From Gammaproteobacteria bacterium (lineage in GTDB: Bacteria > Pseudomonadota > Gammaproteobacteria > DSM-19610): DNA of 14,578 nucleotides. The DNA is taken from NCBI GenBank assembly GCA_011371465.1, contig DRQL01000021.1, forward strand, positions 1-14,578, written 5' to 3'. A program made the translations under genes and the position numbers. Shown in pieces: positions 1 to 5,443 of the stretch. Numbering within the stretch: position 1 is the first letter of the stretch; every line of letters begins with the position of its first letter. A model generated the notes under the pieces. It had not been told where the DNA came from, did no database searches, and saw nothing but the letters and a program-made list of their open reading frames with translations.

Positions 1-686
1 CGCTGCAGCTCCAGTGCCAGCCGGTCCGCCAGCGCAGGCGTTTCCTGGAGTTGCCGGTAGCCGATATCCATACTGCGCGCCAGATACAGCGTGGCATCGC
101 GCGTCAGGGTAATCAGTCCATGGTCCTGGCCGAAATACAAACTGGCCTGTCCGTTGCTGTCCTGTGGCAGCTGTGCCGCGATATTGCGCAATGCCAGCTC
201 GGGAATATCGATGGTGTGTAACGCGGCACCGGCCTGCTCCAGCCGGCCAATCTGCTCCCTGACCGTCTCGGTTCGTGCAACCACCACGTACAGGTGTTCC
301 TGCACCGCGCGGGCACCGCTGGGTGGTACATCGAATACATCCAGTACGGCATCGTCGACATGAAAATCGATCAGGTCGCGAATCCGCCAGCGGATCGCGG
401 CCTTCAGTTCCGCCGCTGGTACCTCGGGTGCTTCCACCATCAACAACTGGTAATCGCCGGGGGGTAACAGGGTGCTACAGCCGTGTTTGTCGAGACCCTG
501 CCCGGCGATGACTTTTTTCAGTTGCGCCGTGTTGTCCTGGCCCGGCACCGGTGGATAAAAACGGCACTGTTCCAGTATCGCCCGCCCGCTTCGTTCACGC
601 CGCACGGTAGCTGTGGAGATACCGGCCTCTGTACTCAGAAGAGCACTCGTTACATCGTTGCGAATATTTTTTTTCAGTGAGAACAC
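1..686 (-). CDS. mshI: MSHA biogenesis protein MshI (PilM-like), 5' part; runs off the left edge
   Basis: This is the N-terminal 228 residues of a PilM-like, actin/FtsA-fold cytoplasmic protein of the MSHA alignment subcomplex; the gene continues past base 1. The start is a GTG at 686-684: the only nearby ATG (688-686) is in another frame and stops after four codons, and a GGAAGGA lies six bases upstream of the GTG. Visible features are a phase-1-like N-terminal segment (GISTATVRRERSGRA), the stretch AAIRWRIRDLIDFHVDDAVLDV typical in character of MshI/PilM proteins (around residues 96-117), and LYFGQDHGLITLTRD near residues 183-197, resembling the second actin-like subdomain. In the family PilM binds the cytoplasmic tail of PilN, here encoded about 11 kb away by mshI2. 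Its position after mshP, rather than beside mshI2, is unusual. The function call is by family resemblance and gene context; the reading frame is clear. Confidence 0.8.
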   Translation of the reverse strand, partial: MFSLKKNIRNDVTSALLSTEAGISTATVRRERSGRAILEQCRFYPPVPGQDNTAQLKKVIAGQGLDKHGCSTLLPPGDYQLLMVEAPEVPAAELKAAIRWRIRDLIDFHVDDAVLDVFDVPPSGARAVQEHLYVVVARTETVREQIGRLEQAGAALHTIDIPELALRNIAAQLPQDSNGQASLYFGQDHGLITLTRDATLYLARSMDIGYRQLQETPALADRLALELQ

Positions 687-692
687 ATGCTG

Positions 693-699
693 TCCTTCC
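693..699 (-). promoter_or_regulatory. Ribosome binding site of mshI
   Basis: On the minus strand this reads GGAAGGA and sits six bases before the GTG at 686. It decides the start, because no in-frame ATG is available nearby. Confidence 0.6.
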
Positions 700-740
700 G
701 GTCCGGGCCTGCTAAAGCGTCCGGTATTTGCCCCGGTGTG

Positions 741-2093
741 TCAATTGATGATTTCCTGCCAGCGGACCAGGGTCACGGCGCTGTTACTGCCACTACTCCC
801 GGCACCTGGAGGGAAATGCACGCCGTTCAGGTCGGTATTGGTGGTAACGGCAGCGCCGACATAGCTCCAGGTGGAACCATCGAAGTGAAGGACGTTGCCA
901 CCGTTGCGGTAGTCGCCCGCCGCCCAGCAGTCGTTGACGCTCAGGCAGTGGACGGCGTTGAGATGATCCCGCTGTGCGCCATTGCCGAGCGTAAACTGGC
1001 TCCAGGCACTACCGTTCCAGTGCCCCAGCACATAGCGGTTGCCGTCCCGGTTGCCGACTGCCCAGCAATCACCGGCATTCGCGCAGGATACCGCATTGAG
1101 ATGCTGGTTGGCCTGGTTGTTGACGCCGACGGTAAGCGGTGTCCAGCCGCCGCCGTTGCGGAAATCCAGGTTCCAGTTGTTGCCGGTGCGGTTGCCGACC
1201 GCCCAGCAATCGGTCGCCGAGGTGCAGTCGATACCGTTCATCGAAACCGTGGCGCGCGACCCATCATTGATGATCGAAGTGCCGTTATAGCGGTCTATCC
1301 TGCCGTTCGAAGAAACCAGGTAACACAGGGTGTCAGGACAGGATACATCCAGGTAACGGCGGAACAATGTCGATAAGCCCGAGTTTACAACCGACCAGGT
1401 GCTGCCGTCCCACCTCGCTACTACGCCAATGGGGAAGCCGAAAAAAGAACCGGTGCCGACGGCCACGCAGAAGTTCGGGTTATTGGGTGCACAGGAAACG
1501 CCCTGCAACGCGACACGACCGGTGGTCAAAACGGTCCAGTCGCTACCGTCCCAGTGCAGGATAGTCGAGTTGTTGCCAACCGCCCAGCAATCGGTAGCAG
1601 ATACGCAGTATACGCCGTTGAGTGTCCGTGTAGTACCGGAGGCAACCGCGTTCCATGCAGCGCCTTCCCAACGCAGGATGGTACCATTGTCGCCCACGAT
1701 CCAGCCATCGCCGGCGGCCAGGCGGAGGTCGGCATCCACGGTCCGCACGGCCTGTGCAACTGCGCCGGATCCTGTCGTGCCCTGGACGCGGATGCGACAG
1801 TCCGTGCCAACGATAAAAGCGTTGGTGATCGTGAAGCTGCCGCGTCCCGTCGTCGCGTTCACGCCACTGAGACCGCTACAGGCGGTACCGCCCGCATACA
1901 GGAACGAGGCGTGTTCTACACCGGTCTCCGCGATAAACAGGGCTTCCACCGAGTCATTCTGTACGGCCGTATCGAGGATATCCGAGCCTGCCATGCGGTG
2001 CAGTACCTGGATCATGAGCGCCAGCGTAATGAGGACGAACAGCGCACCGATCAGCGTAACGGCACCACGCTGCCTGCCGAAGCGCCGGGTCAT
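741..2093 (-). CDS. mshP: MshP-like minor pilin carrying a predicted seven-bladed beta-propeller (candidate tip adhesin)
   Basis: This 450-residue protein starts with ATG overlapping the mshO stop as ATGA, with GAGGA seven bases upstream. Residues 1-126 look like an MshP/PilX minor pilin: a short basic head, the hydrophobic segment AVTLIGALFVLITLALMIQV (11-30), a helix with EALFIAETGVEHA (50-62), and the strand-like RTVDADLRL (117-125). There is no canonical GF-T-L-x-E cleavage site, as usual for MshP. Residues 128-427 hold seven repeats of about 36-51 residues built around WAVG, TILHWDGS.W and LNGVxC, the pattern of beta-propeller blades. Six cysteine pairs mark the blade junctions (163/169, 201/209, 252/257, 290/296, 337/343, 383/389). 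The last residues, VTLVRWQEIIN, may return to the pilin fold. Ordinary MshP proteins, as I recall the family, are far shorter and lack this domain. Priming or capping the pilus and binding a ligand at the tip are inferences from the fold and position. Confidence 0.8.
   Translation of the reverse strand: MTRRFGRQRGAVTLIGALFVLITLALMIQVLHRMAGSDILDTAVQNDSVEALFIAETGVEHASFLYAGGTACSGLSGVNATTGRGSFTITNAFIVGTDCRIRVQGTTGSGAVAQAVRTVDADLRLAAGDGWIVGDNGTILRWEGAAWNAVASGTTRTLNGVYCVSATDCWAVGNNSTILHWDGSDWTVLTTGRVALQGVSCAPNNPNFCVAVGTGSFFGFPIGVVARWDGSTWSVVNSGLSTLFRRYLDVSCPDTLCYLVSSNGRIDRYNGTSIINDGSRATVSMNGIDCTSATDCWAVGNRTGNNWNLDFRNGGGWTPLTVGVNNQANQHLNAVSCANAGDCWAVGNRDGNRYVLGHWNGSAWSQFTLGNGAQRDHLNAVHCLSVNDCWAAGDYRNGGNVLHFDGSTWSYVGAAVTTNTDLNGVHFPPGAGSSGSNSAVTLVRWQEIIN
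804..1712 (-). repeat. Seven degenerate in-frame repeats encoding the propeller blades of the MshP-like protein
   Basis: Blades in residues: 128-163, 164-201, 202-252, 253-290, 291-337, 338-383 and 384-427. The core motif is [D]CWAVGN..G..[IV]LHWDGS.W followed by a loop and LN[GA]V.C. Blades 2, 5, 6 and 7 carry DCWAVG or DCWAAG exactly; blade 1 (GWIVG) and blades 3-4 (FCVAVG, LCYLVS) are diverged. At DNA level the plus-strand string GCCCAGCA recurs at about 922, 1060, 1201 and 1582, roughly one or several blade lengths apart. Divergence between units suggests an old domain rather than a recent tandem expansion. Confidence 0.75.
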
Positions 2094-2611
2094 GGCAGGT
2101 TCCTCAGGGCGACACGCGAACGCTGCGCGTAGTTGTTACCGGCGTGGTTCAGGACCAGTTCGAATTCGATTATTGCAAGGTCGGCGTTGCCGGTCGCCGC
2201 AGTTACGCCGTCGGCCTGCCAGTAGCGGAAGACGAGACTTGCGAGTTCGTCGCTGAGTGTATAGGCGATGCCGGTGTTGATGGACGCGTAGCCCAGCCGC
2301 AGCAGGGATGCGCTGGTATCGATGGTGACCGTTTCGGTATCGGTTTTGGTGAAGCGCAAACTGCTGTTTGGTGCAGATACCGGGGTGAAAACCTGGTAGG
2401 TTCCATTGTTCCCGATTTCACGGATTTCGCGCACCAGTCGTTCGCTGGCTGCGCGCAGTTTACCCAGCGTGTGCACGGAAGAAGAGGTGTCGTTGTAGGC
2501 GCGTACCCCATTGGCAAGATACGGGCCGGCAACCGCGGCCAGCAGGGCCAGCATGGTCAGTACGATCACCATTTCCATCAGGCTGAAGCCGTTCTGTCCC
2601 CGGCACTGCAT
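2090..2611 (-). CDS. mshO: Minor prepilin MshO
   Basis: A 173-residue type IV prepilin. The ATG at 2611 shares its A with the TGA of mshD (TGATG), and longer versions would run into mshD. The leader MQCRGQNG ends in Gly8 and is followed by FSLMEMVIVLTMLALLAAV, with Glu at mature position 5, so it should be cut and N-methylated by a prepilin peptidase encoded elsewhere. The helix continues through ASERLVREIREIG (about 55-67), a PilW/GspJ-like arrangement, and the remainder is a beta-rich head. It lies between mshD and mshP as in other MSHA loci. MshO is thought to be part of the minor-pilin initiation complex. It overlaps mshP by four bases. Confidence 0.85.
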   Translation of the reverse strand: MQCRGQNGFSLMEMVIVLTMLALLAAVAGPYLANGVRAYNDTSSSVHTLGKLRAASERLVREIREIGNNGTYQVFTPVSAPNSSLRFTKTDTETVTIDTSASLLRLGYASINTGIAYTLSDELASLVFRYWQADGVTAATGNADLAIIEFELVLNHAGNNYAQRSRVALRNLP

Positions 2612-3021
2612 CAGTAGTTCACCAGCAGGAAAGCGATGCGCGCCAGCGACGGGCCAACGGTGGTGACATCCACGACCACCTGTTTGCAAACCGCGCCTGC
2701 CGGGCAGCCGGCGGGCGGTACCGGGGGCTGGCTGATCACGGTTGTTCGGCTGAATGCGCTGAAGCTGCCATTCAGGTTTTCGTTGATGGTGCCCACGGCC
2801 AGCTCAGGTACCGCGCCGTTGAAGCCGAGTTCGCGCCTTCGAGACAGAATGAACTCCGCACGCTCCTGGGCGAGCTGTGCCGCGGTCTGAATGGCCTCGT
2901 TCTGAAGCAGGCTGGTGGAGGCCTGGGTAAACAGGCTGAACAGGGGGACCGAGGCCAGCGACAGGACCACGATGACCAGCACCAGTTCAATGAGGGTGAA
3001 GCCCTGTTGTGTCCTGTTCAT
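2611..3021 (-). CDS. mshD: Minor prepilin MshD
   Basis: A 136-residue prepilin whose ATG overlaps the mshC stop as ATGA. The leader MNRTQQG is followed by FTLIELVLVIVVLSLASVP with Glu at mature position 5. The helix goes on with a Gln- and Ala-rich stretch that includes QAST and AQLAQERAEFILSRR; this resembles PilV/GspI-type minor pilins, in which the helix carries such an ERAE-like segment. Two cysteines in AGCPAGAVCKQ near the C-terminus could form a short disulfide loop. Its place between mshC and mshO fits mshD. A role in starting pilus assembly is known for the class, not shown by this sequence. Confidence 0.85.
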   Translation of the reverse strand: MNRTQQGFTLIELVLVIVVLSLASVPLFSLFTQASTSLLQNEAIQTAAQLAQERAEFILSRRRELGFNGAVPELAVGTINENLNGSFSAFSRTTVISQPPVPPAGCPAGAVCKQVVVDVTTVGPSLARIAFLLVNY

Positions 3022-3506
3022 GGAGTTACCGTCACAAAACCGGTCACCGGCTGTATGCTTACCGTGGCCGTGTTGCCGCCCGCGCCGTTCAGTGTCCAGC
3101 TTTGCGCTGCGTCAGCGAGCGCGGCGCCATTCAGCGGGCGCCCCAGGCTGTCGAATTCGATATCGGTGCCGGCCAGGGTAACCTGGTTGAGCAGCGTATA
3201 CTGTTGCTCTTCACCACTCGCATCGCGTTCCGGTGTGGTACTGCTGCCATCGGTGATGGCGTAGGCGGTGGCGGACCGGATCGTCACGGTCAACGACCGG
3301 CCCTGGCTCATGGCCATCATCTGTGCATGGCGCAGCACGCGACCAAACTGGTCAGCCTGTGCGGGCAGCGTGGCATCGTGAAGGGAAAAACGGGGAACAG
3401 CCAGCGCAGACAGGGTGGCAATGAACACCATCACGGCTACCAGTTCGATCAGGGTAAAACCGTGAGAAGCGGTCAGGGAGTTGCCGGGTTGTTTCCTGTC
3501 ATCCAT
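3018..3506 (-). CDS. mshC: Minor prepilin MshC
   Basis: A 162-residue prepilin. I chose the ATG at 3506: it gives a 16-residue leader ending in ASHG, with a CAGGCAGG-like Shine-Dalgarno sequence upstream, and longer reading would cross the terminator and overlap mshA. Gly16 is followed by FTLIELVAVMVFIATLSALAVPRF, Glu at mature position 5. The N-terminal helix closely resembles that of MshA (LIELVAV..V, AVPRF), in both protein and DNA. The head carries GRVLRHAQMMAMSQGRSLTVTI, a GspH/FimT-like pattern for minor pilins. It sits directly downstream of the mshA terminator, so its expression probably depends on readthrough from mshA. It overlaps mshD by four bases. Confidence 0.85.
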   Translation of the reverse strand: MDDRKQPGNSLTASHGFTLIELVAVMVFIATLSALAVPRFSLHDATLPAQADQFGRVLRHAQMMAMSQGRSLTVTIRSATAYAITDGSSTTPERDASGEEQQYTLLNQVTLAGTDIEFDSLGRPLNGAALADAAQSWTLNGAGGNTATVSIQPVTGFVTVTP

Positions 3507-3526
3507 GTGCTTGCCTGCCTGCCAAT

Positions 3527-3560
3527 AAAAAAGGGGTGGGCACGGGCCCACCCCTTTTTT
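3527..3560 (-). terminator. Intrinsic terminator between mshA and mshC
   Basis: A perfect 15-bp inverted repeat: 3527-3541 pairs with 3546-3560 around the loop ACGG. The stem has a GC-rich core GGGGTGGGC/GCCCACCCC flanked by six A:T pairs, so the minus-strand transcript ends in UUUUUU. It begins 23 bases after the mshA stop. Being symmetric it could also act on plus-strand transcripts. Because mshC and the other minor pilin genes follow on the same strand, it probably works as a leaky attenuator that keeps MshA in excess. Confidence 0.85.
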
Positions 3561-3582
3561 CACCGGGACTCTTTGACCGTTG

Positions 3583-3975
3583 TTACGGCAGTGGTGTAGA
3601 GGAAGCCGTGCCGACACAGGCGACGGTGGGACTGCCTGAACTGGTTGCCGAGGAACAGGTGGAATCCGTGAACGTCGGTACCAGGTAGTTATTCGATCCC
3701 ACGGTGATCTGTACGCCATCGGCGTTGGAGGAAACGGCCGCGGCGGCACCGCCACTGACTTCCGCTACCAGCTCGGTCAGCGTGGGCAACCGTTTGTAAT
3801 TGGCAATGGCAATGGAATGGGCCGACTTGACCGCATTACTGGAGCCGTCCAGCGCGGCGCGCAGGGCATCGTCCTGAACGCTGGCGAAACGCGGTACTGC
3901 CATAGCGCCCAGCAGGGACAGTATCACCAGCACGGCAACCAGTTCGATCAAAGTAAAACCGGATTCATTGTTCAT
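3583..3975 (-). CDS. mshA: Major MSHA pilin prepilin MshA
   Basis: A 130-residue prepilin, about 124 residues when mature. The ATG at 3975 has AGGAG nine bases upstream. The short leader MNNESG ends in Gly6 and is followed by FTLIELVAVLVILSLLGAM with Glu at mature position 5. Residues 26-60 (AVPRF, DDALRAALDGSSNAVKSAHS) match the conserved helix of MshA/MshB pilins. Two cysteines, 107 and 120, near the C-terminus probably close the D-region loop. It has its own long leader region and a strong terminator behind it, as expected for the major subunit. It could instead be called mshB, since only one gene stands where mshB and mshA normally lie in tandem; the expression signals favour mshA. Confidence 0.8.
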   Translation of the reverse strand: MNNESGFTLIELVAVLVILSLLGAMAVPRFASVQDDALRAALDGSSNAVKSAHSIAIANYKRLPTLTELVAEVSGGAAAAVSSNADGVQITVGSNNYLVPTFTDSTCSSATSSGSPTVACVGTASSTPLP

Positions 3976-3984
3976 CTGTGTGTT

Positions 3985-3989
3985 CTCCT
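3985..3989 (-). promoter_or_regulatory. Ribosome binding site of mshA
   Basis: Minus-strand AGGAG, nine bases before the ATG at 3975. It is a full-strength Shine-Dalgarno sequence in a locus where many genes have weak ones, in keeping with a highly made pilin. Confidence 0.6.
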
Positions 3990-4020
3990 GAAATTGGGCC
4001 TGCAGCCCACGCGTCTGGCC

Positions 4021-4055
4021 TCTTTAGCGTCAAATGTGTGGCAATTCTTTAGCGT
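4021..4055 (-). repeat. Pair of 10-bp direct repeats upstream of mshA
   Basis: The plus-strand string TCTTTAGCGT occurs at 4021-4030 and again at 4046-4055, start-to-start distance 25 bp. On the coding strand each copy reads ACGCTAAAGA. They lie 46-80 bases before the mshA start codon, a position suited to a promoter or operator. Confidence 0.7.
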
Positions 4056-4222
4056 GTCGGCCTGTTTTTGCCCCTGACGACGGATGGCCGGGTTGACCGG
4101 AAAAAAAGCATAACTGCCTGATTTCTGGACGGGTCATATACCCCTCCGGTTGCCGGAAGAAAAACCGGGAAAATTTCTGCGCAGCCGGTCACAAAAAAGG
4201 GTTTTGCGGCAATACAGGGCGG

Positions 4223-5443
4223 TCAGTGCAGCGCCACCTTCGCCAGGTCCCACATGGGCAGGAAGATGCCGGTGGCCAGCAGGAACACGATGGCGGCCAG
4301 TACCACCGTCAGAACCGGTTCAATCGCCGAACTGAGTTTCTGGATCGAATATTCAACTTCGTCATCATAATATTCAGCAATTTCCTGCAGCAGTTCATCG
4401 GTGGCTCCCGAGGCTTCGCCGACCTGCAGCATTTGCAGCACGAGATGGTCGAATACGCCGGTAGCGGCTGCGGTGTTACTGAGGGACTCCCCGCGTTCAA
4501 TGCCGTCGCGCATGGTCAGCACCCGTTCTTCAATAAAATCGTTGTCCAGTGCTTTTGCGACCACCGTGAGACCGGTAACGATCGGGATCCCGGAGTGCTG
4601 CACCAGCGCGAACAGGCGCGTGAAGCGGGCCAGGGTGGCCTGGTACAGTACTTTTCCCACGACCGGCAGCCGCAATTTCAACTTGTGCCACTGGTAACGA
4701 CCGGTGTCGCTGTGAACGTACATGCGCGTGGCGGCAAACAGCACCACACCGCCGGCCAGCAGTAACTGCCAGTGGTTGATGGTGAGGTCGGACATGCCAA
4801 TGAGGACGCGTGTTGGCAGCGGAAGCTCGGCGTCGTAACGGGCAAACATGGCGGAGAACGCGGGTACCACGAAGACGTTGATGACCACCACGGCCACCAG
4901 GATGGCTCCCAGCACCACCGAGGGGTAGCGCATGGCGGAGCGGATCTGGTCTCGTGTTTTCTTTTCCCGGTCCAGGTACGCGGCAAGTTGCCGGAACACT
5001 TCCTGCAGGCGGCCACTGGTTTCGCCGACGCGTACCAGGCTGACATAGAAAACCGAAAATACCTCCGGGTACCGGGACAGCGCGGTGGAAAAGTCGCGAC
5101 CCGCTTCCAGTTGTTCGACGACCCCGGCCAGCGTCTTTGCCAGGGTACGGTTGCGCAGGCTGGCGGCCAGACCCGACAGCGCGCTGAGAATCGGAACACC
5201 CGCTTTCAACAGGCTGTGCATCTGGCGGCTGAACTGCACCAGGTCGATCAGGGTTACCCGGGGGGGAAAGAGATCGGCCAGGTCGGTGCTCATCCCGACC
5301 TTCTGTTCCACCACGCGGATATCGACCGGGGTCAGGCCGCCCTCGATCAGGCGTGTAGCGGCCAGGTCGGAGCTGGCCGCTTCGATAACGCCTTCAATGG
5401 CATCACCGCGCTGACCGCGGGCCCGGTACTGAAAAGCAGGCAC
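4223..5443 (-). CDS. mshG: MshG, GspF/PilC-family inner-membrane platform protein
   Basis: A 406-residue polytopic protein, the normal size for GspF/PilC. The start is a GTG at 5443 that overlaps the mshE stop (TAGTG), giving VPAFQYRARG, the usual N-terminus of the family; any upstream start would lie far inside mshE. Two homologous cytoplasmic GspF domains are visible: about 66-190, with FSRQMHSLLKAGVPIL and VRVGETSGRL, and about 269-395, with FTRLFALVQHSGIPIV and LQVGEASGATDELL. Three hydrophobic segments lie near 174-196, 224-240 and 373-397. The protein is expected to couple rotation driven by the MshE ATPase to pilin insertion in the inner membrane. The gene is tightly coupled to mshE, and no clear terminator follows it. 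Confidence 0.92.
   Translation of the reverse strand: MPAFQYRARGQRGDAIEGVIEAASSDLAATRLIEGGLTPVDIRVVEQKVGMSTDLADLFPPRVTLIDLVQFSRQMHSLLKAGVPILSALSGLAASLRNRTLAKTLAGVVEQLEAGRDFSTALSRYPEVFSVFYVSLVRVGETSGRLQEVFRQLAAYLDREKKTRDQIRSAMRYPSVVLGAILVAVVVINVFVVPAFSAMFARYDAELPLPTRVLIGMSDLTINHWQLLLAGGVVLFAATRMYVHSDTGRYQWHKLKLRLPVVGKVLYQATLARFTRLFALVQHSGIPIVTGLTVVAKALDNDFIEERVLTMRDGIERGESLSNTAAATGVFDHLVLQMLQVGEASGATDELLQEIAEYYDDEVEYSIQKLSSAIEPVLTVVLAAIVFLLATGIFLPMWDLAKVALH

Larger units (their letters stand above)
3976..4222 (-). promoter_or_regulatory. mshG-mshA intergenic region, presumed mshA promoter and leader
   Basis: At 247 bases this is the longest non-coding stretch in the window, and it is AT-richer than its surroundings with several T runs on the minus strand. 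It replaces the mshF and mshB genes that usually lie here. I see no good sigma-70 pair and no -24/-12 sigma-54 site. It does contain two copies of ACGCTAAAGA, and a sigma-28-like arrangement can be drawn with TAAA at 4051-4048 and GACGCTAA at 4031-4024 (spacer 16 instead of 15), which would start transcription near 4017. A weak hairpin CTTCCGG-CAA-CCGGAGG lies near 4143-4159 without a following T tract, so it is not a terminator for mshG. Confidence 0.4.

Noticed and set aside
804..1712. The repeated DNA in the mshP gene considered as a CRISPR array or intergenic tandem repeat
   Set aside because: The repeats are in frame, diverged and uneven in spacing, with no identical direct repeats separated by unique spacers. 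They encode propeller blades.
1399..2256. A 285-codon plus-strand frame opposite the MshP-like and mshO genes
   Set aside because: Composition is Arg/Ser/Pro/Ala-rich as in a shadow frame. It crosses the mshO/mshP boundary and has no recognisable motif.
4030..4137. A 35-codon minus-strand frame in the mshG-mshA gap, preceded by a GGAGGGG ribosome-binding-like sequence
   Set aside because: It sits where mshF would be, but is far too short, has no membrane segment or known pattern, and ends inside the direct repeats. Conservation in relatives would be needed to revive it.
4143..4159. Hairpin CTTCCGG-CAA-CCGGAGG after mshG
   Set aside because: The stem is only seven pairs including a G-U, and no T tract follows on either strand, so it is not a convincing terminator.
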